This document shows, piece by piece, positions 36,164 through 48,176 of a DNA stretch of 64,000 nt. The notes under the pieces were generated by a model. It did no database searches and was not told where the DNA came from. It was given only the letters and a program-made list of their open reading frames with translations. Made by a program: the position numbers and the translations under genes. Every line of letters starts with the position of its first letter. The stretch's first letter is position 1. Source of the stretch: Quillaja saponaria (lineage: Eukaryota > Streptophyta > Magnoliopsida > Fabales > Quillajaceae); NCBI GenBank assembly GCA_029379385.1, contig CM055607.1, positions 17,794,001 to 17,858,000 of the forward strand, written 5' to 3'.

Positions 36164-37211
36164 TCATCTCCACAGGACAAACAATCCAAAACCCGCGAAG
36201 GACAACACCGCGAGGAAAACGCACAACATGTCTAATGTCCCTTCTGCCCTCAACTTTCTTTCTTTTCTTTCCTCTTTCATTTTCAGATACTCTTGGTATC
36301 TTTTCCTTCCTTCCTCTTCCCTTCGAGTTTCTCTTCTCTTTTTACCCTCCAAAGACATCTGTAAAATTACCAAGCTTTCCCTACCGTTTAAGTGAGTTCC
36401 GTCCATGTCCTCCATCTGTAAGCTCACTTCTCTTATCTGTATATCCCCTCCCTCTAACCCACCGCACGTCACCACTATTACGCACTGCACGAACTCCGAG
36501 GGAGATCCCTTCTCACCCGCCAAAATCGATGAAAACCGCACCTGCACTTCCCGGCTTAACCAGTGCCGTTCCACCGAAACCGGCTTGTGGCTCGAAATGT
36601 TCATCGCCCGCCGACCAGTCGGGTCTATCAGAATCCAGCTCAGGGTAAGGTCCTCACCGAGTGTCCCACAAGCATCCTCACCATTCGGGTATTTAATCGG
36701 TGTCGGAACAACGTCTTTCGGGTCCAGAAGGTCGACCCGGAATGGCGAGCATTTGAACCAACCGGTCAAGGTCTCAGTCTCCACGACTTTAGAGAATACG
36801 AGCTTCCCCTTGTAATAAACATCGACGGCGGAGATCAGTTCTGATACACGGTTGGTATTTAGTTGCCAATTTCTGGTGGTGGGGTCCAGATTTGTTGTAA
36901 GAAGAAGCGGGAAGGCAATCAGAGAAGAAGGAGCGGGAACCGTGAGCAAAGGTGGAAATGATGCGGCGGAGGCGTGGAGTATCGGTGGACGGCCACGTGG
37001 AGCGGCAAATATTGGCCCACAAATCTTCTTGGGAGGAAAGGGAGTAGAGTTGAGATGAAGTACTTGCCGCGGAAGCAAGTGTTGGGCCGTCGAGTAGGGT
37101 CAGAATATGAGTTTGAATGATTTCCGGATGAATGGCGGAGATCAAGGTGGCTCCGCGTCCATTGACGGTGGCGGAGGTGGTTTTAGAGTCAGAGAAGGAG
37201 GAGCACGCCAT
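36164..37211 (-). pseudogene. F-box protein gene (At2g27310-like type) with one frameshift
   Basis: The frame from ATG at 37211 codes a cyclin-like F-box near the N-terminus (IHPEIIQTHILTLLDGPTLA, then DLWANICRSTWPSTDTPRLR, then SRSFFSDCLP). The frame ending at TAG 36164-36166 carries the rest: LISAVDVYYKGKLVFSKVVE, TETLTGWFKCSPFRVDLLDP, LTLSWILIDPTGRRAMN, SVERHWLSREVQVRFSS, VVTCGGLEGGDIQIREVS, DMDGTHLNGRESLVILQ, a Lys/Glu/Arg-rich stretch and a C-terminal membrane-like segment. Such proteins link targets to SCF ubiquitin ligases. The span is 1048 bases, one over a multiple of three. Together with the frame switch around 36870-36930 this points to a one-base excess, so it is a recent pseudogene or a sequence error. 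Both halves are otherwise stop-free. Confidence 0.85.
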
Positions 37212-37300
37212 ATTGATTGCTTTTCACTGCTCAGTAAGTTGGACTCGAGAAGTGGCTGTACTTTTCAAGAAGTTCTGTCTTCTGTGGCTTTATAAAGTGG
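37212..37300 (-). promoter_or_regulatory. F-box gene core promoter and leader
   Basis: TTTATAAA at 37289-37296 (a palindrome, so also TATAAA on the minus strand) lies about 80 bases upstream of the ATG at 37211. It could serve as a TATA box, leaving a leader of about 45-50 bases. Confidence 0.45.
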
Positions 37301-38117
37301 CAATCCGAGAGGAGAGAGTGGTCCATAAGATTTTCAAATGCCCTTTATTTTTTGAATTAATAACAAAATTGCCCTTCTCACTGTCAAACTGCACCTTGAT
37401 TGCGTGGGTGCCCAATTTATACGTACTTTCACTTATAAAAATTGAAACAACTAGTACAAAAATCAGTCCATGCAATTATATAAGTCATTCACTTTTTTTG
37501 CCTACATTTTACTTAGTTATAACTTAATTAATAAACTATTTTTTAAAAAAATAAATATTAAACAAAACTATATTATATATTTGCTTAAAATTGACTCTAA
37601 TTCTTAGAGCATCAATATTTAAGTAGGAAATAATATAAAAGTCATCAAACGTGTATTCAACACTTTGTAGCTTGACTTTAGGTTCAAAATCTTACTACCC
37701 TTATTAGGGTTGGACTGGGGATTTCATATCATTATTACTTTTTATTAAATTTCACTTACAGTATTTAATATTACTATTATTTTACTATATTTCAGTCTGT
37801 GCAAGTTGTCAATACTTTATACAAAATCAAAAACATTGTTTTTAATTGATGTAGCTTTAAATAATATAATTCTCAATGTTTTATTTTTTAACGATTATTT
37901 ATCTATTTCCATATGTTTATAATGATATATTATTTGGACCACAAAGGTCACATATGTGTCGGTTGGATTTTTCTTTTATTATTACAATATAATTGAAAAT
38001 AATAAGTCATAGATTAGAAGACACGTTTTGGAGTTCCAATATCAAGCTTCAAACTAAAATAGTAATAATAATAGCATCGAATAATGTAGTTGTCTTCAGT
38101 AATGAATTTTTAATTAT
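37301..38117. other. Intergenic DNA upstream of the F-box gene
   Basis: AT-rich, no gene seen. Open frames running from 37132 through 37527 are antisense shadows of the F-box gene and its leader. Confidence 0.4.
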
Positions 38118-38256
38118 TATCACCAGAATAATTTCAATCTATTTCAAATTATGGTTAGCACTTTGTAATTAGGAAGTTTGATAAGCTGTTGTAACAAATT
38201 TGTGTATATATGTAGCTTCCGCTACACTAATCAAGTAAGGTTCATTCTTTCAAATT
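38118..38256 (+). repeat. Copia 5' LTR (139 bp)
   Basis: It starts TATCACCAGAATAATTTC and ends GGTTCATTCTTTCAAATT. It matches 42622-42760 with no length difference and eight transitions. A very short LTR for a copia element. Confidence 0.85.
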
Positions 38257-38303
38257 AATTTTTTTTTTTTCTTTTCTTCTCTTCTCTTCTTTGTGGGTTC
38301 ACC

Positions 38304-39245
38304 ATGGCTGCAACTTCCGCTACTGATACACATCAGAATCCTTTCAATACCTATTTTCTTCATCCAAATGAAAATCCATCATTAGTGTTGGTATCTCTGG
38401 TATTATCAGGTTCCAATTATCATTCATAGGCTAGAGCTATGAGAATGGCTCTTCTTTCAAAAAATAAACTTCAATTTGTTAATGGTACAATTCTTGCACC
38501 AGTAACCACAGATCCCTTGTATTCCATTTAGGAGATATGCAGCACAATGATTCTTTCATGGATCACTCGTTCATTATCTCCATCAATTGCCCAAAATATT
38601 ATGTGGATGGATAAGTCAGTTGATGTTTGGAATGATCTCAGAGACAATTCTCTCAAGGAGACATATTCTGTATCTCAAATTTGTAAGAAGAGATTTATGC
38701 CTTTAAGCAAAGTGAGTTTTCGGTAACTGAATATTTCACTCACTTAAAAATTTTGTGGGATGAATTGGTTAATTTTCATCCATTTCATGTATATTCTTGT
38801 GCAATCTCTTATTCATGTGGTGCAACTTCTGTTATGAAAACTTATCAACAAGATGATTATGTGATAAGATTTCTAAAAGAACTCAATGATCAATTCTCTA
38901 CTGTCAAATCTCAAATTATGCTAATAGAACCACTTCCATCCATTAATAAGGTTTTCTCGTTGGTTATCTAACAAGAAAGACAAATGAGGACTACCAATGA
39001 TTATAAGATTTTTGCAAACAAGACATAATCAACATCTATGAATGACAATTTTAAGGCAGCAGATTCATAGAACAGCATTCCTAGGAATGCCTATGATAAA
39101 GGTTCCTATGCAAATAAGGGTCAATCATCCATAAATAACAAAGTATGTACTTATTGTGGAAGGCCAAGGCATACTATTGATACTTGCTATAGAAAGCATG
39201 GTTTTCCTCTAGGATTTAAGTTCAGGACATCCACTACTTCAGTCA
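38304..39245 (+). pseudogene. Copia gag (degenerate)
   Basis: ATG at 38304 follows the leader in a good context (ACCATGGCT). The frame begins MAATSATDTHQNPFNTYFLH and continues LVLSGSNYHS*ARAMRMALLS, the copia gag start where Trp is expected at the TAG (38427-38429). A second in-frame TAG (38529-38531) also stands where Trp is expected before EICSTMILSWI. Further frames carry the UBN2-like region and, near 39140-39190, the CCHC zinc knuckle CTYCGRPRHTIDTC. Gag would form the particle and bind RNA. Confidence 0.8.
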
Positions 39246-40600
39246 ATAGTGTTCAAACAGATTAATCCATACCATAACCAGATTCTTTACAAGTCAATCG
39301 TGGAGATCCAAGTGTTTCTTTTACTCAAGAGCAGTATAAACAACTATTGGCTTTGCTTCAAACCTCACCTACCACCTCACATGTGTCCAATCAAATCGGT
39401 ACTCACCTTCAGCCACTTTCAGGTATTTCCAATTCACTGTCCTAATCAAGGTAAAATTTGTTCTTTATCTTGTCCTTCTAAATTACCTCGTTGGATATTA
39501 GATACTGGTGCAGCATATCATATTTGTTATTCTTTGTCCATGTTTACTAGCTATAAAAGTATTAAACCCATTTCAGTTTCTCTTCCAAATGGCAATCACA
39601 TTTTTGTAGAATATTCTGGTACAATTGATTTTTCAAATGACTTCTTCTTAACAAATGTTCTTTATATTCCTCAATTCACATTCCATTTAATCTCTATCCC
39701 AAAGCTTTCACCACCTTTACAATGTTGCTTACTTTTTCAAGATTCACAATGTTTTATTCAGGACCTGAAAACATGGAGAATGATTGGTTTAGTTGAGGTC
39801 AAAGAAGGATTGTATGCATTGACAAAACTTGCTCTTCCATCACCAACTACTAGTGCCACATCAAACTTTTCATTTTCGTTTGTAAACTCATCTGTCAGTG
39901 ATGTATCTTTTGACCTTTGGCATTATAAACTTGGTCATTTGTCAAAACCTATTCTCAACATATTGCATCAAACCTATCCTTCTATTTCTTCACATTCTAC
40001 CATTAATCTATGTGATGTCTGTCAATATGCTAAACAAAAGAAATTACCTTATTCTTTAAACACAACTAAATCTAATAGAGCTTTGGACTCATTCATGTTG
40101 ACATATGGGGTCCTTACTCTATTCCTTCTATTCATGGTCACAAATATTTCTTAACTATTGTAGATGATTTCACTCAAAACACATGGAAATTTTTAATGAA
40201 ACAGAAATCAGAAACAAGAAGTTATCTTCATGACTTTATTGTTATGATAGAAACACAATTTGAACTCAAGGTTAAGACCATAAGATTAGATAATGGACCA
40301 GAATTCTTAATGACCACATTTTATCATTTGAAAGGCAATCACACCACTTGTTTAGAAACTCCTAAGCAAAATGGTATTGCAGAATGCAAACACCAACACA
40401 TCCTCAATGTTGCAAGAGCTCTTCTATTTCAAGCTCAACTTCCAAAAGTATTTTGGTCATATGTTGTTCTTCATTCTGTTTTTCTTATTAATAGAACACC
40501 TACACCTCTGCTTGAATACAAATCTCTATTTAAAATGCTTTACAATAAATGTCTAGATTATTCAGACTTGAGAGTTTTTAGTTCCTTGTGTTTTGCATCT
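39246..40600 (+). pseudogene. Copia protease and integrase (degenerate)
   Basis: Near 39483 the frame reads LPRWILDTGAAYHICYSLSM, the copia aspartic protease site. SFDLWHYKLGHLSKPILN (about 39905-39960) and CDVCQYAKQKKLPY are the GAG-pre-integrase HHCC zinc region. A frame change near 40085-40195 breaks the start of the integrase core. It resumes with IRLDNGPEFL (the second catalytic Asp) and PKQNGIAECKHQHILNVARA (catalytic Glu in the NGIAE string). The frames are 39249-40154 and 40196 onward. Confidence 0.85.
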
Positions 40601-41089
40601 ACTTTAATTGCCAACAGATCTACATTTGATCATAGAGCCAGAAAATGTTTTTTCCTTGGTTTTAAACATGGAACAAAAGGATATGTTCTTACGGATCTTC
40701 ATTCCAAAGAAATATTTCTTTCAAGAAATATCAAATTTTATGAGCATGTTATTCTATTTTCTTCTACCAATTCCTCACATAATTCTAACAATACTAATCA
40801 GGCAAATAAAATCACTGACACTTTCTACCCTAATCCATATGATTTATCTCCTACTACTTCTGTTCATCCAATATCCACAGCTCTACAATCCTTTACTTCA
40901 AGACATTCTACCAGAATCAAACAACCTCTATTTTACTTGCAGGATTACCATCACAATCTTTCAACACCAGCAGTTACCAATCAAGTCTCCACAGGTACTT
41001 GTTATCCTCTTTCTTCTGTGATTTCATATTATCATTTATCTGCTCACCATACCTTTAGTCTCTCCATTTCTACTTCTGTTGAACCACAA

Positions 41090-42025
41090 ACATATAATCA
41101 AGCCATTAAACATGAGGTCTGGAGACAAGCCATGCAGTTTAAAATTTTAGCTCTTGAGCAAAATACCACTTGGATACTCATTGATTTTCCACCTGGAAAG
41201 AGTCTTATAGGTTGCAAGTGGGTTTATAGAGTTAAATACAAAGATGATGGTAGTGTGGAGCGTTACAAAGCACGCCTTGTAGCTAAAGGTTATATACAAA
41301 AAGAAGGCATTGATTACTTTGACACCTTCTCCTTGGTAACCAAAATGACCACAGTCAGACTACTTCTAGCTCTTGCATCCATCAATCAATGGCATCTTCA
41401 ACAATCGGATGTCAACAATGCCTTCTTACATGGTAATCTTGATGAAGAGGTATACATGGTTTTGCCACCTGGTTTTCACTCTACTAATCCACATTAAGTT
41501 TGTAAATTGCAAAAGTCGCTTTATAGTCTTAAACAGGCTAGTAGGCAGTGGTTCTCAAAGTTGTCATCTGCTTTATTTTCACATGGCTACACACAATCTA
41601 AGTCTGATTATTCTTTGTTTGTTAAAGCTAGCTCCATCTCTTTTACTGCCTTGCTTGTTTATGTAGATGACGTGACACTTACGGGTAATGACATTCAAGA
41701 AATCACCAGTATTAAAACATATCTTGATGATTGTTTCAAGATAAAGGATTTGGGAGATCTTAAATTTTTTCTAGGCTTAGATATTGCAAGATCATCAAAA
41801 GGAATCTTTATTTCTTATCGAAAGTATGCCTTGGAGATACTTTTTGATACAAGATATCTTGCCTATAAACCTGCCTTAACTCCTATGGATTCAAGACTTA
41901 AGCTGAAGAAAGGCAATGGAATCCCTTTATGTGATTTATCTGGTTATAGAAGGCTAATTGGGAGACTTATTTACTTATGCACCATCGGACCAGATCTTTC
42001 TTTTGTAGTTCATCAACTCAGTTAA
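41090..42025 (+). pseudogene. Copia reverse transcriptase (degenerate)
   Basis: QAIKHEVWRQAMQFKILALE, NTTWILIDFPPGKSLIGCKW, YKARLVAKGYIQKEGIDYFD and WHLQQSDVNNAFLHGNLDEE are the standard copia RT blocks. The YVDD active site is intact at about 41659-41671. A TAA at 41495-41497, where CAA (Gln) is expected in PHQVCKLQKSLYSLKQA, and another at 42023-42025 break the frame. Confidence 0.88.
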
Positions 42026-42630
42026 TTTCTTTTAGCTCCTACTTCCATTCATTTGCTGGCAGCTCACCGAATTCTGAGATATGTTAAGGTAGCTCCTAGT
42101 CAAGGTCTTTTTTTTTTAGCTACATCCTCTCTTCACTTAAAGGCATTTAGTGACTCTGATTAGGCAAGGTGCTTGGACTCTCGCAGATTAGTTATTGGAT
42201 TTTGTATCTTTCTTGGTAATTCATGAATTAGCTGGAAATCCAAGAAGCAAAGTACTGTCTCATGGTCAACCTCTGAAGTTGAATATAGAGTCTTAGTTGC
42301 CACCACATGTGAACTTCAATGGTTTCTTATTTATTACAAGACCTTCAGATTCCACAATCCAAACCTGCCATTTTCTATTGTGACAACCAATCTGCCATTC
42401 ACATTGCTGCCAATCCCACCTTCCATAAACGCACTAAACATATCGAAATCGACTGCCACATAATTCATGAAAAGCTTCACTTTGGCTTAATCCATCTCCT
42501 TCCAATCAAATCCAATCCTCAGTTGGCAGATATATACACCAAGCCCCTGCATATCGCTCCATTTACAACTTTGGTTTCCAAGCTAGGAATGATTGATATC
42601 CATTCTCCAGCTTGCGAGGGGTATCACTAG
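42026..42630 (+). pseudogene. Copia RNase H (degenerate)
   Basis: It continues with AAHRILRYVK, then DSD*ARCLDSRRLVIGFCIF where TAG (42161-42163) replaces Trp, then NS*ISWKSKKQSTVSWSTSEVEYR where TGA (42224-42226) replaces an expected Trp. The last open frame (42319-42630) reads PAIFYCDNQSAIHIAANPTF, HKRTKHIEIDCHIIHEKL and QLADIYTKPL, the normal copia RNase H end, up to the polypurine tract. Confidence 0.88.
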
Positions 42631-42760
42631 AATAATTTCAATCTATTTCAAATTATGGTTAGCACCTTGTAATTAGAAAGTTTGGTAAGTTGTTGTAACA
42701 AATTTGTGTATATATGTAGCTTCTACTACACCAATCAAGTAAGGTTCATTCTTTCAAATT
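42622..42760 (+). repeat. Copia 3' LTR (139 bp)
   Basis: Direct repeat partner of 38118-38256, immediately after GCGAGGGG (polypurine tract). Confidence 0.85.
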
Positions 42761-43631
42761 CATAAAAGTCTTATCAATTATAAGCACCGATTAAGTTGAA
42801 AGGACCTTTTTGAAAAAGAAAGATAAAAACAATTTGTAATCAATTAAAGGTGGTTCTTAGTAAACTGTCCATATTAAAAAAGTTAATTAAGTTGAAAGGA
42901 CCCTTTTTGAAAAAGAAAGAATAAACCAATCTAATGCATATCCTTTTCAGCTCCGGATTAATTAAAGGGATAATGATTGATACACACAATTAATTAAGGA
43001 GAGGATTCTATGAAGGTTTACAACATGTCATACGTGTTTATTTTGAAATTCAATTTATGAAATTGATGGGGACTTAATAATATTATTTAATAATTAAATA
43101 TTTGTATTTGAGTTTGATTGTAATTATATTCAAATAAATTTAGGGATTTAATAAATAATATTTTGTTATTATTAAGGTTTGAATAAATAATTAAGAGTTT
43201 ACTTATAATAGAATTTTAAATTTATAATCAAAACTTTATTTGGATGAAATTCTGATTATGTTAGAAGTTTTATTAGGGTTTCAAAGTTTGCCAATATATA
43301 TTGTGCTACGCTAATCTACGTCCTCCTTAATTTCATCTCTTTCATCTTAAATTCCCCAGTCTCCCTATTGTTTGTATGGTGCAGACTATAGTGAAGATTT
43401 TTTTAACTTGCGGATTTGTTCTTGACCGAGTGTTATGTGGTAGTACATATGCCAGTTTAAATGTTTTCTCTGGAGATTTAGGGTGCTATTTTCCGATTTG
43501 AATAATCTCTTGTTCCTAAAAAAATATAATGGTTTTTGTTCTAAGAGAAAAAAAGAAAAGCATAATATTTTCTATCTCAAAAGTGTTTCTAGTCTAAATT
43601 TTTTGATCATTGGATAGTAAAAATCATCCTA
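42761..43631. other. Intergenic DNA with a local direct repeat
   Basis: ATTAAGTTGAAAGGACC followed by TTTTTGAAAAAGAAAGA occurs twice, at about 42788-42824 and 42887-42924, about 98 bases apart. No gene was seen. Confidence 0.5.
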
Positions 43632-43862
43632 CACTACAAGAAAATTACAGTTTGACAATGGACACATTATCTCATCAAATGAGGAGGAAATAGTGTAGTG
43701 TGAGTTTGTCCATATATCACAACGCAAATATAATGTGCCAATAGGATTTTCACAGGAACGGGCTTGGTACCTAAAAGGATAAGGGATATGGCTATCATCT
43801 CCTTTCTCTCTACCTTGGTGAAAGATTTTATCCCTCAGCAAACTATTTTTTTTCTTGTAATG
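43632..43862. mobile_element. Mini-CACTA element, about 231 bp
   Basis: The left end CACTACAAGAAAATT at 43632 is the CACTA consensus. The right end at 43862 reads, as reverse complement, CATTACAAGAAAAAAA, differing at one base in the first 13. Flanking trinucleotides CTA and CTC agree at 2 of 3, so the 3-bp duplication is at best decayed. The interior has no transposase. An antisense open frame (43629-43841) spans it with no known domain and is not called. Confidence 0.65.
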
Positions 43863-45216
43863 CTCTTACATGAATTCCCCTTCTTCCTTAATAATATGAG
43901 ATGATCCAAGTCCCGGTTTCTCCTTTAGATTAGATTTCCGCCATGACGGCGGAGATGAAAATTACAAGAATGATGGTAATATGATGCGGGGATCAAAATT
44001 AAGATTTAGCTAGCTAGGTAAATGGATTAACAAGTAGTTCAATGGATGCCATTAATTTAAATTGAGATTGAAATTAGGATTAATATATATTTTTCATTCG
44101 TATAGTTTACTCGAATAATGAATTTCATTCTTATAATTCAAAATCTATCAATTGGAGAACATATAAATTAAAAAAGTTACTTTATTTCTGGTACTCACAT
44201 TTCATATAAATTAGAGTGTTAACAGATGATGACTTGGCTAACAATATTTGACATAGCTTGTCCATACGATAGAATAGACAAATCATAAACTTCCAAAGAA
44301 CTTATGTAACAAATTATAATTAAAAAAAAAAAAAAAAACTTAAATTTATGCTTTTGAAATAAATAAATATTATTTTATTTATTTATAATAAATACCAGCA
44401 CCCCTGCGCAAGTCCTTGATGCTATGTCATAGGGTCAAAAACAATATATTACTACATTACTTTGTAATTATTCATACAAAATATTTATTTGAATATTAGT
44501 ACATATTCATTATGCAGAAAATATAGTTATTTTTCTACCCAAAAAATATAATTATATTTGTCAATATAGGTAAATAATTATAAGTTATTTTTTTTATACT
44601 TCTAAATCTTCTCAATTTAGAGATTTTTTTTGTTATTACTATTAGGAATCAGTGTAAAATTTGGAAATCATATGCGCAGCTAAATTTAAAATTTTTGATT
44701 CCTTTAACACGAAATCACCTTATGATTATATGAAAGATCCTAATTATAGTTTAACAATTAAACAAGTAGAGAACTATGTACTTCCGAGGCTTTTAATTCT
44801 TTCATCGTATTATTGATCAGTGCTCACTCCTTCGTTGATTCATCAAGAGCACAGCAACAACACATGTGTCCCGTCTCTAAGTGTATCCACATGAACAAAT
44901 CCAACTAAAGATCTTCATGTTTGAAAATGAAAGGGGTTACCAAGGGATTCCTTGTGTGCTAGCACAAGTTACCGAATCTCTCTTGTAATTTTGAAACTCT
45001 CATTAGCCTAAAATCCGTCAGATGAATTTTTGGGCTCTTTGTACAGTACGTACAATTATTTTTCTCTTCTATTTCTTTTTAGTTTGTTAAGTCTTATATT
45101 TTATAAAGACTAGCCACTTCCTTATGTATTGGACAATCCTAACACATTAGAGATTATGCTAACATTAGGATTTAATCATAATTAAATCTAATGCCTAACA
45201 AACTATGATAATTACA
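43863..45216. other. Intergenic or retroelement-derived DNA
   Basis: No coding region was found. About 44800-45210 has the texture of a retrotransposon leader or LTR and may belong to the copia-type LTR whose right end is at 46379, in which case that LTR is longer than called. There are poly(A) runs near 44322-44338. Confidence 0.35.
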
Positions 45217-46379
45217 TGATTGCCCCAAAACTCTCCTTAGTTGAATATCGTCATTTTGTGTGTGACCCCTTAGGTTCAAACTATTGATGGCAGTAGGTAT
45301 GTAACTTTTACATATTTATTACTGGACCCTATCCAATTAAATTAGAACTCATTCTAATTATTTAAATTAAAACTCTTTTTAATTCACCCTTTTAATTAAG
45401 ATTAATTAATTAATTATCTATAGATAATTAATTAATTATCAAGGTTTCTTACAAGTCAAGATTGGTGCCTAGCAACACATGATGACTACCCATAATAGTA
45501 TGAATATGGCTGTGAACCTTTTGAACCTTGTTGTTAACAGTTACCATGCAATTCAATCCTTCTATCATGCAATGTTCCCGATTAAATCTATTTGGGTATG
45601 GAAATAATGTCAAACCCTAAATTTAATCATATGTGTCTAATATTAAGATTATAACTTTATTGGGAAAATTAGAAACTCATATTCTAATATCCACTCTAAT
45701 ATGGCCATAGACTTTAAGTTAAATCTTTTATAGACCACATATGACATTATCTCTTTTCTACTAAGAGTGATATATCATTTATTGCACATTCACATACCTT
45801 TACATGCAAGTGATTATACCCAATTACTACTTCTTAGGTGACTCATTAATAGAATCAGAAATAGTATCAAAGTATAATGACGTACATACAAGATAACTAT
45901 GATGTCTCAAGTCAAAGGACTATTTGCACAACTGTAATATAAGAACCACCTATTGACATGTAGAGAAACTCCATATAGGTGTTCTCAATTGAGTCAGTTC
46001 AGTGAACTCATTCTCTAATGAGCACCTACATATCTATCTTAGTGTCTCATACACAAGTGATTATGAGATCAGCCACCCTCAATTCTTTGAGACAACTAGA
46101 TATGTACTAATCTATCCAGATTCACTAATGCCCTACTTAGTGATCCTATGATTAGGAACATTTAAAAATTAAGCTTAAAGGAAATACATCTCATTAGCAT
46201 GATCTCACCATGATGCTTATTTCCATTACTTTAATTATTTGGGCTCATGATAGTTAATTAATAACTCTTATACATGATAATGTTTGCCACTTATATTTAT
46301 TAATAATATGAATAAGATTGTACATAAAATAATATGCCACAACATCACATGTCATTGGCTTTAGGGCATACTACTAACA
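45217..46379 (-). mobile_element. Copia-type LTR (solo), minus strand
   Basis: The right end, read on the minus strand, begins TGTTAGTAGTATGCCCTAAA, a start familiar from large plant copia LTRs. The matching left end is uncertain. TGATTGCCCC at 45217 gives TG...CA ends with ATTACA on both sides (45211-45216 and 46380-46385), which fits a 6-bp duplication better than the usual 5. No gag or pol lies beside it, so it is probably a solo LTR. It contains a perfect 36-bp palindrome at 45403-45438. Confidence 0.55.
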
Positions 46380-46412
46380 ATTACAATTTAGAAAAATTAA
46401 AAAGATACTAAC

Positions 46413-48137
46413 TGTCACACCCCTCACGAAGGCATGACTGGCCGATATACATTGTCATAATCTGTCTGCAGGGTCACTAGCTCGGCGATGCCATTTATAG
46501 AATTCCTGTTACTAAAAAAAATTTCACAAGAGTGGGGTGAGCCTTAAGACTCCGTGAGTGAAAAATCGTATCTAAAAAGTACTAGCATGACTCAATACAA
46601 GTATATAACATATATAGTCAATTAACATCATGTAACAATGTTCATGTTTTAACTCAAAATATACGTACATATTTGTAATCGTCATAAATTCACAATTTAT
46701 ATAATTAATAGTATCACAAATTAATCAGAGCAATCATGGCATACAAAGCAAACAAAAGGCTAACGAGTACTTCAGCCCCGCACAACAATTTCACCCCTTA
46801 CCATTCATTTACAGGCTCGCACAACATATTAATCTATGTACATGATCCAACCCACCGTGGCTGAGCACTCAAACTTTTAAAAATATTTATTAGCATTAGA
46901 ATATCTCAGGAATTTTAAACGATAATATCTTAGGTGCACTTGGATTTTTTTTAATTTCAGAGATAAAATTATTTTTCATAAAAAATCTCATTTTGTTGGC
47001 CCTTATCAACCACAATCAATATCAAACAAGCATAATTCAAATAAATAACTGAGATATTGTATTTACTCATTTTCCATATATCACGTATATTCAAATGCAC
47101 ATATAATTACACATAATAATCTAGCCCCTAAATGCATCAATTAATCATTCACCTTAACCGATTTCATTCGTCGCTTACACTGACGTTCATGCACTTCATC
47201 AGGTCCACATTAGGATCCTGAACTGAAATGCATATTTCCAAATAGTACTTAGTTCATAAGCATTATCACTATAATCTTTAATTACTAAGCTTATATATCA
47301 ACTTATATAAGTTTCTTTATGAAATTTCCTATGAAGTTGTTACACGTCTAGTGGTACAAATTGGATTTTTTATGTCGTAAGGTTGATCAATGAGGAGACA
47401 TTTTTAGGTATCTTGACAATGCATATGGTGGAAAAGAACTATTAGAAAAGATAGAAAATACTAATGAGTTAGAAACGCTAAAGCTGTCCAAATTTAGGGT
47501 TTGGGCCAGTGTTAACTTTAACGGTCATATCTTCCTTTAGGAAATTCCAAATCCAGTTCCTAAAATTTATTAAATACTAGACACATGTAGCTTTATAATG
47601 ATATATCGTTTGTAATTTTTAGATTTGTATATCAATACAGTTTATTCTTTGAAGTTGCATCAAATTCTACAAAACACAAGATTTTGACAGCTTTGACCTT
47701 ACCTTTAGTTAATTAAACATAACTTTCTCTAGGAAAAACGAAATCCAATTCTGTTTATTGTGTTTATTAATAAACAAGTATATCTATATTTCTTATTTAG
47801 AAACTTTTCCTAAAATCAGTAATGAACCCACCTAATTTCATACATGAATCAAAAACAGGGCACTAAAAATCCTGCATGACCTAGCCAGAGTCTAACAACT
47901 TTAACTAACAATGTACTTGGAACTAAGCTACGAAATTTTGTAGACAACATTTCAAGACTATAAGCCACATTTTATCTTTTAAACTCTTATTTAATTTTTT
48001 CCCAAAGACACTCGAAATACCGAATTTCTGTTACCCATGAAATCTGTCCCCTGCACCCCTTCACCCCTTCACAACCACTTAGCTCTCATTCCTATGTGTA
48101 TGTATATACACTTATATACACACACACGCACGCACGC

Positions 48138-48176
<39 letters not shown>

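Larger units (their letters stand above)
38118..42760 (+). mobile_element. Ty1/copia retrotransposon, decayed, with 139-bp LTRs
   Basis: Direct terminal repeats of 139 bp (38118-38256 and 42622-42760) enclose gag, protease, integrase, reverse transcriptase and RNase H in copia order on the plus strand. The two LTRs differ at 8 positions by my count, all transitions (about 94% identical). GCGAGGGG at 42614-42621 looks like the polypurine tract. No clean primer-binding site or target duplication was found, and the LTRs start TATCAC rather than TG, so the exact ends may be off by a few bases. The open frames contain several stops and frameshifts, so the element cannot make its proteins. Confidence 0.88.

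Noticed and set aside
36235..36844. Plus-strand open frames of 93-137 residues over the F-box gene
   Set aside because: They are antisense shadows of a GC-richer real coding region. The minus strand carries conserved protein motifs.
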